From positions 186,001 through 250,000 of the forward strand of contig CALXLF010000001.1 in the NCBI GenBank assembly GCA_944389125.1: a stretch of 64,000 nucleotides of DNA, read 5' to 3'. This DNA comes from an uncultured Clostridia bacterium. Lineage in GTDB: Bacteria; Bacillota; Clostridia; TANB77; CAG-508. The notes under the pieces were generated by a model. That model was not told the DNA's origin. It was given only the letters and a program-made list of their open reading frames with translations, and made no database searches. Position numbers and translations under genes: made by a program. This document shows positions 27,917 to 36,852 of this stretch, piece after piece. Every line of letters starts with the position of its first letter. The first letter of the stretch is position 1.

Positions 27917-27967
27917 AACTGAACCCTTCTTGTTAAACCTTTTTGTCTAACAAGGATGGTTCAGTTT
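27917..27967 (+). terminator. Terminator after the Crp/Fnr gene
   Basis: Arms AACTGAACC...CTTGTTA and TAACAAG...GGTTCAGTT pair over about 18 bases, followed by TTATTTC. Could also serve the minus strand. Confidence 0.65.
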
Positions 27968-27984
27968 ATTTCTACATTCTTTAT

Positions 27985-28259
27985 TTTTATACTTTATTTA
28001 GTTCTTTACTAAGTTTACTTGTAATACTTCTTGGACCTCTTATTGATTTTACTCCTAATTCATTTAGTTTCTTAAAAGTAAATTCATTACCTTTATATTT
28101 TTTATTAACTTAATTTTCATAACCATTTTTATTGAAAGATCTTTAGTTTTAAATTCATAAGGAATATTTATATAAATTACCTTCTTTTACAAATCCAAAT
28201 TAAATTAACTTTTCTTCATTTAATTTTTCCTTGTTAAAAACCTCTTCTTCTATTGTCAT
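27985..28259 (-). pseudogene. Decayed MmcQ/YjbR-like remnant
   Basis: The start MTIEEEVFNKEKLNEEKLI, then a TAA and FGFVKEGNLYKY, resembles the first 30 residues of MmcQ/YjbR DNA-binding proteins (MTIEEEVF...L..YGF). Later pieces in shifting frames read FKTKDLSIKMVMKIK and FKKLNELGVKSIRGPRSIT. Several stop codons and at least one frameshift that is not at CGG indicate true decay. The rest of 27968-28295 holds nothing else I can support. Confidence 0.45.
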
Positions 28260-28295
28260 TGGAAGTTCCTACTACTTGCATGTTTTAATATTTTA

Positions 28296-28988
28296 TTACT
28301 CTAATATCCACTTAATTCCTTTTGCCATTCTTAAAACTACATCTTTAAAATGATTTCCTTCATTTACTTCATAAATTGTCTCTATTTCTTTATTTTTATA
28401 TATTTTTTCAAGTTCTACTGTATTTGCTTCAACAGTAGATAAAACTTGATTTTTTACTTTACTTTCTTTATTTCCAAGAGAAAAATATATTTTTTTAATA
28501 TTAGATACAAAATCATTTTTTCTTACAAAATCTAAAAATTTAGGAAACCAAAAAGAACCTGAAGCAGATGCTATTTTTGTAAAAAAATTCATTTTATATG
28601 CAGAATAAACTGCAAATAATCCAGCTAAAGAATATCCTGCTATTGCAAAATATTCTATTGTAATTTTCAAATCGTTTTTTATGTATTCTTCTGCTTGTGG
28701 AATAATTTTATTTGTTAATAATTTTATATAATCATCAGCTTTTCCTAAACAATCTGTATCATTTTTATTTAATTTTGGTGCAAACCATGGTGACATATCA
28801 TTATCCCAGTCTAAATTTGATATAGATATTAAAATAAAATCTTTAGCTTTAAGCTCTATACATTTTTCATAAACTTCTTTACCTTCATTACCATAAGTAT
28901 TTAATATTACAACTGGCAATTCTTTTGTTTCTAAATTATTATAATGAATCTGTATGATTTTATTATCAATCTTAAACTCTTTAATCAT
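28296..28988 (-). CDS. Esterase family alpha/beta hydrolase
   Basis: 230 residues starting at ATG 28986-28988 with AGGAGAAGG upstream (the frame is open 11 codons further). GYSLAGLFAVYSA holds the nucleophile Ser (G-x-S-x-G). ASGSFWFPKFLDFV and FSLGNKESKVKNQVLSTVEANTVELEKIY are typical of the putative esterase family (esterase D/enterochelin-esterase-like). The catalytic His is probably in NEGNHFKDVVLRM. Cytoplasmic; no signal peptide. Confidence 0.85.
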   Translation of the reverse strand: MIKEFKIDNKIIQIHYNNLETKELPVVILNTYGNEGKEVYEKCIELKAKDFILISISNLDWDNDMSPWFAPKLNKNDTDCLGKADDYIKLLTNKIIPQAEEYIKNDLKITIEYFAIAGYSLAGLFAVYSAYKMNFFTKIASASGSFWFPKFLDFVRKNDFVSNIKKIYFSLGNKESKVKNQVLSTVEANTVELEKIYKNKEIETIYEVNEGNHFKDVVLRMAKGIKWILE

Positions 28989-28998
28989 TTTCCTTCTC

Positions 28999-29727
28999 CT
29001 ATAACAACTTTCCTGTATCAATATTTGCCTTCCTTGCCTGCTTCATCTGATCTTTTCTTGCTACATTATATAATTTTCCATCTTTTCTAAAATTTGCTCC
29101 TGTTTGCTTAAAGTAAAAAGAAACATTGTTTTTTATACATTGTTCTCTAGTATTTAAGATCCAATCATAATTACATTCTCTAGCTCTTGAACCCGATTCT
29201 CCTCCACAAGTTACCATTTCTATTTTTTTACTTTGTAAATATTTTTCAATATTTATTTTTTCTAACATGGGCTCATGAATAATCTCTCTATGTTTAATTG
29301 GTAAATCCAGCAAAATAGGTAATCTCTCATCTGCTGTTTTTTGATTTTCACAAGTAGAACATATTGTAACATTATCATACCCATCTTTCCAATCATCTGG
29401 TAAACTTACATTAAATCTCTCAATTCTTTTGGTAATTATAAAAAAATTTAGATCTTTTCTTTCTTTTACCATTTTCCAAATCTCAACTCTCCACTCATCT
29501 GCCTCTTCAATAAAAAAATCAGATGTCATACATAAATAAACATAACCATTATCATCTTGTACTTTATATGTTCCATCTTTTTTCTTTTTTATAATTAAAT
29601 CAAAAGAATTAGTTTTGGTTACAATTGTACTATCTTTTTCATATTCGCTATCTCTACGAAACATATAACAATTTAGGCACCCTGCACTTTTTTTGTGACA
29701 GCCATGCCATGGATTCCATATAGTCAT
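28999..29727 (-). CDS. DUF5131 family (phage gp37/gp68-like) Fe-S protein
   Basis: 242 residues. MTIWNPWHGCHKKSAGCLNCYMFRRDSEY is the DUF5131 start with a CxxxxxxxCxxC cluster-binding pattern; later FIITKRIERF, CSTCENQKTADERLPILLDL and CGGESGSRAR are characteristic. Related to radical SAM-like phage proteins; function unknown. Eleven bases before the esterase gene. Confidence 0.85.
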   Translation of the reverse strand: MTIWNPWHGCHKKSAGCLNCYMFRRDSEYEKDSTIVTKTNSFDLIIKKKKDGTYKVQDDNGYVYLCMTSDFFIEEADEWRVEIWKMVKERKDLNFFIITKRIERFNVSLPDDWKDGYDNVTICSTCENQKTADERLPILLDLPIKHREIIHEPMLEKINIEKYLQSKKIEMVTCGGESGSRARECNYDWILNTREQCIKNNVSFYFKQTGANFRKDGKLYNVARKDQMKQARKANIDTGKLL

Positions 29728-29799
29728 AATTATTCCTCAATTTCTTTCACATAACATTTTATATTCTTTTTCATTCGTATTTTTATCAATATTTTCTTA

Positions 29800-30744
29800 T
29801 CATATATATCTCAATAAAGAATCCATATTTTGTGCCCAATTTTTTGCATTAGTAACATCTTTTTCATCTGGATGTGATAAAGCTATATCAAAATTTTTTA
29901 TACTTTCTTTTAATTTATCATCTTCTGGGGATTGACTAAGCATTTTTTCATATCTTGCTCTTACTTGCATAGGCATTTTTCCCTGACAATAAAAATATCC
30001 TAATATTTTGTTAGATGGGTCAATATGTAGTTTTACTATTTCAAATAACTTTTTATAATATTCTTCACTTTCACCGTAACCTGCTGTTCCAAAATATGCA
30101 ATTTTCTTATATTTCATTTTTTTAAGAATTTCAACAATCTCATCAGTAGCATTTCCTTTATCTGTCCAAGAACCAATAAAATAAATATCTGCTTCAGGTA
30201 TTTCTTTAGTGGCTTCTCCAAAATAAACTATATTTTCATTTTGTAATCTTTCTTTTATAGCTTCAGCTATAATTTTCGTATTTCCTGTCCTACTTGAATA
30301 AATAATTACTATATTCATAATTCTCCTCCATTTTTTTCTTTTTATCAAAAATATAAATGTGACAATAACTAAGTTCAATATTACAGTAATCATATTAGTT
30401 AAATAATTTATATTAATATTTAATTCTAGAGTATTACTCATTTTTATTAAGACTTCATAAGTTATAATATCTAGCGATATTCCTAACAAAGGTAAAAAAA
30501 TTCCTGCTATTGTAGAATAACTTGGATGTATCATTAAAAATATAAATAAAAATATTTCTATTTCAAAAGCAAGCATAAGTTCTAATGGGCTATTTATAAA
30601 TTGAATATATATTATTAAAAACACACAAAAAATATAATGTAACTTATAAACTAAATCATATCTTTTTCTTGCTCTTTCAAAATTTTTTCCATACTTTTCT
30701 GTAAAATATTTATTTAATTGTTTTCCTATATGATATCCGCTCAT
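29800..30744 (-). CDS. Membrane domain fused in frame to a flavodoxin
   Basis: 314 residues in one frame. Residues 1-142 have four or five hydrophobic segments after a basic start. From residue 143 (MNIVIIYSSRTGNTKIIAEAIKERL) a complete flavodoxin domain follows, with FIGSWTDKGNATDEI and YFGTAGYGESEEYYK. A canonical GGAGG lies 6-10 bases before that internal ATG (30316-30318), so the flavodoxin may be made separately, from 29800 to 30318, or as a read-through fusion. The stop is TGA followed at once by TAA. Confidence 0.7.
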   Translation of the reverse strand: MSGYHIGKQLNKYFTEKYGKNFERARKRYDLVYKLHYIFCVFLIIYIQFINSPLELMLAFEIEIFLFIFLMIHPSYSTIAGIFLPLLGISLDIITYEVLIKMSNTLELNININYLTNMITVILNLVIVTFIFLIKRKKWRRIMNIVIIYSSRTGNTKIIAEAIKERLQNENIVYFGEATKEIPEADIYFIGSWTDKGNATDEIVEILKKMKYKKIAYFGTAGYGESEEYYKKLFEIVKLHIDPSNKILGYFYCQGKMPMQVRARYEKMLSQSPEDDKLKESIKNFDIALSHPDEKDVTNAKNWAQNMDSLLRYI

Positions 30745-30788
30745 TTTAAATCTTCCTTCAATATTTTATTTCTACAACAGTTAATTTT

Positions 30789-31391
30789 TTATTCATTTAT
30801 CAATTTTTTAATCTTTCCTAATATTTCATTATATAAATCAGGCATTGGATTAGATCTTATTTGTAGATAATTATCATATATATCCAATGCTTGTTTTGCA
30901 TTTTCTTTATTAATTTTATCTTCAAATATTTTATAACATGTTTCATTAAAATTTTGAGTACTTATATAAGCTAATATTTGAATATATGATTTCCATGGCA
31001 AATTAGATTTTTGATATAATTCTAAAGCTAAGTTATCATCTATTATTCTTGGATTTGAAAGAATAATTTTGTCTGCTCTAAATGTACCATGAATTACTGA
31101 AGGACTCACTGTTTCATATATCTTTCCATCATCTGGAATAGTAACATCACAAAGAGTATCTCCTCTTATAATCCATCTTAATACACTTTGATAATTTGTA
31201 ACATTTAAACCTCCCATGTCGTCTTTTTCTGTTGCTAAAATATTTATAGGTTTATCAGCAATAACTACCTCATCTATTAGAAATCTTCTGCCATCTTTAT
31301 ATTCTCTTATAGTATTTATTGATTTTACATATTTTCCATTTTTAGGTGCTTCACAAACAAAAAACTTTCCTAACATCTTTTCTTGATTCAT
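30789..31391 (-). CDS. Hypothetical protein
   Basis: 200 residues, no signal peptide or membrane segment. MLGKFFVCEAPKNGKYVKSINTIREYKDGRRFLIDEVVIADKP is followed by DVTIPDDGKIYETVSPSVIHGTFRADKIILSNPR, a beta-rich half, then a helical half (ALELYQKSNLPWKSYIQILAYI ... EILGKIKKLINE). I do not recognise the family. It ends 45 bases upstream of the membrane/flavodoxin gene, same strand. Confidence 0.55.
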   Translation of the reverse strand: MNQEKMLGKFFVCEAPKNGKYVKSINTIREYKDGRRFLIDEVVIADKPINILATEKDDMGGLNVTNYQSVLRWIIRGDTLCDVTIPDDGKIYETVSPSVIHGTFRADKIILSNPRIIDDNLALELYQKSNLPWKSYIQILAYISTQNFNETCYKIFEDKINKENAKQALDIYDNYLQIRSNPMPDLYNEILGKIKKLINE

Positions 31392-31456
31392 AAAAACTCC
31401 AATAATTTTAATTAAATATATTTTTTATATAAAAATTTACAAAATTATATTAACAT

Positions 31457-31492
31457 AAAAGAGAGTAATTATCAATATAACTACTCTCTTTA
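31457..31492 (-). terminator. Terminator after the acyl-CoA ligase gene
   Basis: AAAGAGAGTA and TACTCTCTTT, five bases past the stop on the minus strand; TTTTATG follows. Confidence 0.65.
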
Positions 31493-31496
31493 TATA

Positions 31497-33203
31497 CTAA
31501 TTTTCTTTTTCTATAACCTCTAAATTTGCTTGTCTTTTTATTTTATTTGTTGTTGTTTTAATTAATGGTTTGTCAGAAATAATGATTCCTCTTATTCCTT
31601 TATATTTTGGCATAACTTTATTAACTTCTTTAATTTTTTCTGATAGGACTTTATAAATATCATCTTCTGTTTCTACCTTATATGCGTCTTTCATAATTTC
31701 TCTATCAAATACAATTTTTACATATATCTTTATATTATCTTTATCATCTGTTTGTTGTTTTCCAAAAATAAATGATTCTTTTACTCCTTCAATCTTATTA
31801 ACTAAACCTTCCATCTCTTCTGGATAAATATTCTTACCATTTTTTAAAACTATAACATTTTTCTTTCTTCCACAGATAAATATATAACCATCTTTATCAA
31901 TTCTAGCTAAATCTCCTGTGTGAAACCATCCATCTTCCATTACTTCTTCTGTTGCTTTTTTATTATTGTAATATCCCAACATAATATTTGGACCTTTTAC
32001 AACAAGTTCTCCTACACCATCCTTATCTGGATCATCAATTTTAGCCTCAACATGTGGAATTGTTTTTCCAATAGAACCTAATCTAAAATATTCATTTGTT
32101 TCTATTCCAATAATTGGAGATGTCTCTGTTAGGCCATATGCTTGGCATAAATTAAATCCCCAATTTCTAAATGTTTTGATTACTTCTTTGTCTAAGGCAG
32201 CAGCTCCAGTAATAAATAACTTTATACATCCTCCAAACATATTATGAATCTCTTTAAAGACTTCTTTTTTCTCTTGCATAGATTTATCTTTATTTTCTTG
32301 CATAAGTTTTTTAATTTCTTCTGATTTTCCTTCTTTTTCAAGAGTTTTCCATACATTTTTATACATAAGTTCATATATTGCAGGAACAAATGCAGCATAA
32401 GTTGTTTTGTATTCATTTAAGTTTTCTACAATATGTCTTATTCCATCACAAAAAGATCTTTCTGCTCCTACATAAAGAGAAACTAACATTCCAACTGTAC
32501 ACTCATAAACATGATGTAATGGTAAAAATGATAACATTCTATCATTTGAATCTACATCTACTACAGACGCATAATCCATTACATTTGAAACTAGATTTTT
32601 GTGAGAAAGAGCTACTATTTTTGACTTTGATGTTGTTCCTGAAGTAAATAACATTATACTCATTTCTTCTGGATTAATTTTTGCATCTATATATTCTCTA
32701 TTTCCTTCATCAAATAATTCTTTTCCTTTTTCGATTAATTCTTTTTCAGAATATATTCCTTCATCATGAATATCTGCATCCATAGATATTAAATGTTTCA
32801 ACTTGTTCTTCTCACTATATTTTATTTTTTTTATTGTTTCTTCATATTTTTTTGAATAAAATATAGCTTCAACTTCTGATCTTTCAATTACCTCTTCTAG
32901 TTCATTTGATGGTAATGATCTATCCATTGGTACTATTATTCCTACACCGCATACAACTGATAAATAGGCTAATTCCCATTCATATCTATTTTCTCCAATA
33001 ACTCCTATTCTTTTGTTCTTTAATCCTAAACTAATTAAAGCTGTTCCTAAATAATTTATCATATCTCTTATTTCATTATGTGTATATATTTTGTATGTTT
33101 CTTTTCCAACTCTTATTTTATATCCTGGTTTATCTCCATATAATTCTCTTGTCTTATTTAGCATATCTTTTAAATCTACTACTTTTAAAATTTGTTTTGG
33201 CAT
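31497..33203 (-). CDS. AMP-binding long-chain acyl-CoA ligase
   Basis: 568 residues. P-loop MLFTSGTTSKSKIVALSH near 192-209, YGLTETSPII near 349 and GWFHTGDLARIDKDGYIFICGRKKNVIVLKNGKNIYPEEME near 418-458 make a complete ANL-superfamily acyl-activating enzyme. It lacks the extra N-terminal acyltransferase. Start set at MPKQILKVVD (33203) because GGAGG sits 11 bases before it. The C-terminus ends LIKTTTNKIKRQANLEV, closely like the fragment at 63861-64000. Confidence 0.93.
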   Translation of the reverse strand: MPKQILKVVDLKDMLNKTRELYGDKPGYKIRVGKETYKIYTHNEIRDMINYLGTALISLGLKNKRIGVIGENRYEWELAYLSVVCGVGIIVPMDRSLPSNELEEVIERSEVEAIFYSKKYEETIKKIKYSEKNKLKHLISMDADIHDEGIYSEKELIEKGKELFDEGNREYIDAKINPEEMSIMLFTSGTTSKSKIVALSHKNLVSNVMDYASVVDVDSNDRMLSFLPLHHVYECTVGMLVSLYVGAERSFCDGIRHIVENLNEYKTTYAAFVPAIYELMYKNVWKTLEKEGKSEEIKKLMQENKDKSMQEKKEVFKEIHNMFGGCIKLFITGAAALDKEVIKTFRNWGFNLCQAYGLTETSPIIGIETNEYFRLGSIGKTIPHVEAKIDDPDKDGVGELVVKGPNIMLGYYNNKKATEEVMEDGWFHTGDLARIDKDGYIFICGRKKNVIVLKNGKNIYPEEMEGLVNKIEGVKESFIFGKQQTDDKDNIKIYVKIVFDREIMKDAYKVETEDDIYKVLSEKIKEVNKVMPKYKGIRGIIISDKPLIKTTTNKIKRQANLEVIEKEN

Positions 33204-33265
33204 AATGTATATTTCCTCCATGTATTTTTTCTTTTAATAGTAACTACAGTAGTATAATTATAAAA

Positions 33266-33303
33266 TAAAAATTTGTCAACATTTCTAAGTTGACAAATTT
33301 TTA
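33266..33303 (-). terminator. Terminator after the ABM gene
   Basis: AAATTTGTCAAC and GTTGACAAATTT with an A run on one side and a T run on the other; it ends the TetR-led operon. No gene is visible in 33222-33411. Confidence 0.65.
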
Positions 33304-33411
33304 TTCTTCTTAATTTTCTTTTAGTATTAAATTCTGTCATTTATATATTTTCACCTACTTTTATTCTTTTGAGCTAATTTAAAACAAAAAATTATACTAA
33401 AATAATAATTT

Positions 33412-33705
33412 TTATTTTCTTTCAATAAATTGTTCCACTCTCATGTGAAGATTATATTTATCTCTTAATTCAGCTATTTCTTTCATCATTGGAGATTTAT
33501 GATGTTCATCTAATGCTTCTTCGCTCTTCCATCTATCAATTAATAAAACTGTTTCATCATCATCCATTGGAAAGAAATATTCATATTTTTCATTTCCTTC
33601 TTCAGATCTTACTCTATTTACAACACCTTTTTCAACCATTTCTTCTGCAAATTTTCTAGCAGATCCATTTTTTCCTGTATAATAAATATTAATAGTTAAA
33701 CTCAT
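33412..33705 (-). CDS. Antibiotic biosynthesis monooxygenase (ABM/YgiN-like) domain protein
   Basis: 97 residues: MSLTINIYYTGKNGSARKFAEEMVEKGVVNRVRSEEGNEKYEYFFP ... VLLIDRWKSEEALDEHHKSPMMKEIAELRDKYNLHMRVEQF. The beta-alpha-beta ferredoxin-like dimeric barrel and W-x-S-x-E-A-L-D-x-H motif are typical of ABM quinol monooxygenases. Last gene of the TetR operon, 24 bases after the flavin reductase. Confidence 0.88.
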   Translation of the reverse strand: MSLTINIYYTGKNGSARKFAEEMVEKGVVNRVRSEEGNEKYEYFFPMDDDETVLLIDRWKSEEALDEHHKSPMMKEIAELRDKYNLHMRVEQFIERK

Positions 33706-33729
33706 AATAAATTCCTCCTTAAAAATAAA

Positions 33730-34278
33730 TTATTCATCTAATTTTAAACATTTTCCAATCGTATCTCCTGTTCTTAAATATGTGTAGTTTGGAAATTCAA
33801 ATAATACCGGACTAAATTTCGTATAATCTATTTTTCCTTGTTCATCTAAATTTTCTTCTTGAACATAAGTATTATCTATTGTCATTATAAAATTATCAAA
33901 ACTATCTGTTTCATAATTATCTACTACTTTACATTCCATAACAACTGGTGAATTATTTATTATTGGAGCTCCTGATTCTCCTATGTGATATTCAAATACA
34001 TCTGATTTGTCTACTTTACTACCACTTACACTTCCAACATAATCTGCCTTTTTTAACATTTCTTCATTTACAATATTTATAGATAATATTTTTGTTTCTT
34101 TAATTCCAATATTTGTAAAATGTTTTTTTACTAAACTTACCATTACTTTATCATGTCCTATAATTCCACTATGTCCTGCTAAAAGCCAGTTTACTTTTCC
34201 TTCTACCATTGTTCCAATTACTAATAATGGCATTGGATATAATGCTAATTTTGAGCCTATATTTTTTTGCATTCTCAT
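33730..34278 (-). CDS. Flavin reductase-like (FMN-binding) protein
   Basis: 182 residues: SKLALYPMPLLVIGTMVEGKVNWLLAGHSGIIGHDKVMVSLVKKHFTNIGI with SINIVNEEMLKKADYVGSVSGSKVDKSD. This is the split beta-barrel flavin reductase fold that binds FMN and reduces it with NAD(P)H. Co-transcribed with a flavodoxin-type oxidoreductase and an ABM protein behind a TetR gene. Confidence 0.9.
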   Translation of the reverse strand: MRMQKNIGSKLALYPMPLLVIGTMVEGKVNWLLAGHSGIIGHDKVMVSLVKKHFTNIGIKETKILSINIVNEEMLKKADYVGSVSGSKVDKSDVFEYHIGESGAPIINNSPVVMECKVVDNYETDSFDNFIMTIDNTYVQEENLDEQGKIDYTKFSPVLFEFPNYTYLRTGDTIGKCLKLDE

Positions 34279-34317
34279 TCCCTCCTATTTAACTTTTTTA
34301 TTTTCTACTTTTCTTTA

Positions 34318-34851
34318 TCATTTAATCTTTTTTCCTAGTTCATAAGCATCTTTGTAAAAATGTTTTGGCATCATTCCTACTGTTCCACATCCTTTTCCAA
34401 TAATCATTCCTTCATCTTTATAATTCATATAATCTACTAACTTTTTATAATGAACTATTAATGGCTCTACTGTTGAATCATCTGTATTCCAGCAAGTCAT
34501 TATATATGCCACTTTTAATCTTTTACTACTTATTCTTCCTGTTCTTGAATAAAATCTATCAATTGTAGCTTTAAGTGGTGCTGTCATTGAGAAATAATAA
34601 ACCGGTGTTGCAAAAACTAACATATCTGCATCTTCTATGCTATCTAATATTTTGACCATATCATCTTTAAACACACAATCTCCATTCATTCCACAGTGGT
34701 TGCAACCTATACAAGGATGTATATTTAAATGCGCTGTATCAAATCTTACAATTTCATTGTCATTTTCTTCTGCTCCTCTTATAAATTCATCAACTAAAGT
34801 ATTTGATGTTCCATGTAAATTATAACTTCCTGTTAAAACTACTATTTTCAT
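34318..34851 (-). CDS. NAD(P)H-dependent FMN reductase / flavodoxin-fold oxidoreductase
   Basis: 177 residues. TGSYNLHGTSNTLVDEFIRGAEE is the FMN phosphate loop; PCIGCNHCGMNGDCVFKDDM is the cysteine-rich segment seen in iron-sulfur-flavoprotein-like and azoreductase-like relatives; FATPVYYFSMTAPLKATIDRFYSR is the dimer and flavin motif. The stop is TGA followed by TAA. Probably detoxifies quinones or nitro compounds, in keeping with its operon. Confidence 0.9.
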   Translation of the reverse strand: MKIVVLTGSYNLHGTSNTLVDEFIRGAEENDNEIVRFDTAHLNIHPCIGCNHCGMNGDCVFKDDMVKILDSIEDADMLVFATPVYYFSMTAPLKATIDRFYSRTGRISSKRLKVAYIMTCWNTDDSTVEPLIVHYKKLVDYMNYKDEGMIIGKGCGTVGMMPKHFYKDAYELGKKIK

Positions 34852-34865
34852 AAATTACCTCCTAT

Positions 34866-35477
34866 TTATTTTAATAATTTTAAAATTCCTTTATATGTTA
34901 TCTCATAAATAGATAAATACTTAAATGGCACATCTGCAGATTTCATTGCTTTCATTTGTTTTTCTGTTACTTCAGCATATGGATAAATTCCATACATTAA
35001 AGGGAAAAATAAAAATACAAATTCATCTTTTTCTTCTTCACTCATTTTATCAAAGAATTTATCAACACATTTTCTTACCATTTTTATTGCATTTCCATAT
35101 GCTATTTTAAATTCTATTAATTCTTCCATTCTGCTATTTTCTTCCATATCATACATATTCATTGAAAGTAATTTTAATAAATTTTTCCTTTTAGCAACTG
35201 TATTTGCTAACTTATCTGCAAAATTTTCTTTTGTCAGTTCTGATTCTTGCTCATACATTTTATTTAAATCATCTATCCATCTTTCATATTCTCTTTTTAA
35301 AAGTGCAAGAAATATTTCTTCTTTAGTTTGAAAATAATTATATATTGAAGTACGAGAAAATGTAGTTTCTTCTCCTATACTTTTTATTGTTATATCCTTA
35401 AAACTATTATTTTCATAAAGCTTTTCGCATGCATTTATAATTTCTTCTTTTCTAATATCAACATTTTCCTTAGTCAT
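34866..35477 (-). CDS. TetR family repressor of the redox operon
   Basis: 203 residues. DNA-binding domain KEEIINACEKLYENNSFKDITIKSIGEETTFSRTSIYNYFQTKEEIFLALL, then a helical sensor. The first gene of a four-gene operon (tetR, FMN reductase, flavin reductase, ABM). Two identical TGACA-TCG-TGTCA palindromes lie in its promoter (35584-35596 and 35622-35634), so it very likely represses its own operon. Confidence 0.92.
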   Translation of the reverse strand: MTKENVDIRKEEIINACEKLYENNSFKDITIKSIGEETTFSRTSIYNYFQTKEEIFLALLKREYERWIDDLNKMYEQESELTKENFADKLANTVAKRKNLLKLLSMNMYDMEENSRMEELIEFKIAYGNAIKMVRKCVDKFFDKMSEEEKDEFVFLFFPLMYGIYPYAEVTEKQMKAMKSADVPFKYLSIYEITYKGILKLLK

Positions 35478-35583
35478 TTTGTCTATCTCCTTTTTTATTT
35501 TATTTTCAATTATCTTTTGTAAATACTAGATATCAACTGAAAATTCAGGATTATTATTTTATAATCTATTAATAATTATTTTT

Positions 35584-35596
35584 TGACATCGTGTCA
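35584..35596. promoter_or_regulatory. TetR operator, downstream copy
   Basis: TGACATCGTGTCA, perfect five-base arms around TCG. It is identical to the copy at 35622-35634, 38 bases away. Confidence 0.75.
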
Positions 35597-35604
35597 ATCT
35601 GATT

Positions 35605-35635
35605 ATTATATATCACAATTCTGACATCGTGTCAA
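35605..35635 (-). promoter_or_regulatory. Promoter with upstream TetR operator
   Basis: On the minus strand TTGACA (35630-35635), 17 bases, TATATA (35607-35612; TATAAT is two bases on). The operator copy TGACATCGTGTCA at 35622-35634 covers the -35 box, an ideal place for repression. Confidence 0.7.
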
Positions 35636-35654
35636 TATGTTTTTTATTTTTATA

Positions 35655-35690
35655 TAAAAAAAGATTAGTTATATTTCAAACTAATCTTTT
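35655..35690 (-). terminator. Terminator after the 35705-36694 hydrolase
   Basis: AAAAGATTAGT and ACTAATCTTTT followed by a T run on the minus strand. Confidence 0.7.
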
Positions 35691-35704
35691 AAATATTTAA
35701 ATTA

Positions 35705-36694
35705 CTATTTTAAGTTTGTTTTAAAAAATTCTTCAATTTTATCAAAAGGAATAATATCTACCCTATCATAAAGATCTGTATGAACAGCATTTGGTATAAT
35801 CATTAATTCTTTATTATCTGCATATTTGCTATTTTCCGTCATATTTTTATAAGCATCCCTACTCATATAACAAGAATGTGCTTTTTCACCATGTATTACT
35901 AAAACTGGATTTCTAATTTCATTACTATATTGCAAAATTGGTTGATTGATAAATGACATAGTACCTGTTGCATTCCATCCACCATTTGAATTTAAAGATC
36001 TCTTATGATATCCTCTTTTTGTTTTATAATAATCATAATAATCTTTAACATAAAAAGGAGCATCATCTGGAAGTGGATCAACAACTCCTCCTCCTAATTT
36101 ATAGCTTCCATTTTTATAATCTTCTGTTCTTTGTGTGTTAAAGGCAACACGTGATTTATGTCTTTCTTCTTCACTATCTGCTGCATCAAAATACCCTTTT
36201 GCTGCAATTCTACTCATATCATACATAGTAGAGGAAACAGTTGCTTTAATTCTTGTATCAATTGCTGCTGCATTTATAGCAAGTCCGCCCCAACCACAAA
36301 TTCCTATAATTCCTATTTTTTCTGGATCTACATTATCTTGTACTGATAAAAAGTCTACTGCTGCTTGAAAATCTTCTGTATTTATATCTGGTGATGCAAC
36401 ATATCTTGGAGTTCCTCCACTTTCACCTGTAAATGATGGATCAAATGCTATAGTTAAAAATCCTCTTTCTGCCATAGTTTGTGCATACAATCCTGAAGCT
36501 TGCTCTTTTACTGCTCCAAAAGGTCCACATACAGCAATTGCTGCAAGCTTTCCTTCAGCATTTTTAGGTTCATATAAATCTGCTGCTAAAGTTATTCCAT
36601 AACGATTATGAAATGTTACTTTTCTATGATTTACCTTATCGCTTTTTGGAAATGTTTTATCCCATTCATCAGTTAAATTTAATTTTTCTTCCAT
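35705..36694 (-). CDS. Alpha/beta hydrolase (dienelactone hydrolase/acetyl-esterase-like)
   Basis: 329 residues. KVTFHNRYGITLAADLYEPKNAEGKLAAIAVCGPFGAVKEQ precedes GIIGICGWGGLAINAAAIDTRIKATVSSTMYDM. The nucleophile elbow is G-I-C-G-W-G-G, with Cys as in dienelactone hydrolase. GEKAHSCYMSRDAY holds the acid and AVHTDLYD the His. Common in gut Firmicutes next to LysR regulators. Upstream lies a copy of the CCAATACTTATTTTG motif also found before the LysR gene at 12720, hinting at LysR control. Confidence 0.88.
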   Translation of the reverse strand: MEEKLNLTDEWDKTFPKSDKVNHRKVTFHNRYGITLAADLYEPKNAEGKLAAIAVCGPFGAVKEQASGLYAQTMAERGFLTIAFDPSFTGESGGTPRYVASPDINTEDFQAAVDFLSVQDNVDPEKIGIIGICGWGGLAINAAAIDTRIKATVSSTMYDMSRIAAKGYFDAADSEEERHKSRVAFNTQRTEDYKNGSYKLGGGVVDPLPDDAPFYVKDYYDYYKTKRGYHKRSLNSNGGWNATGTMSFINQPILQYSNEIRNPVLVIHGEKAHSCYMSRDAYKNMTENSKYADNKELMIIPNAVHTDLYDRVDIIPFDKIEEFFKTNLK

Positions 36695-36762
36695 AGTTAT
36701 TACCTGCCTTTCTTTTAAAGCTTTTTTCTAATTGTTATTATAACCTATACTTTTTTAAATAA

Positions 36763-36791
36763 CCAATACTTATTTTGTATAGTTTATCATG
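36763..36791 (-). promoter_or_regulatory. Probable LysR operator, second copy
   Basis: CCAATACTTATTTTG here matches 12625-12639 exactly, and the following ATGCTT is also shared. It lies about 70 bases before the hydrolase start. Confidence 0.45.
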
Positions 36792-36807
36792 CTTAATTTG
36801 AATAATA

Positions 36808-36846
36808 AAAAAAGTTCAATTATTTTTAAATCATAACTGAACTTTC
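36808..36846 (-). terminator. Terminator after the DUF308 gene
   Basis: AAAGTTCA and TGAACTTT, with a T run following on the minus strand. Confidence 0.55.
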
Positions 36847-36852
36847 TGATAT

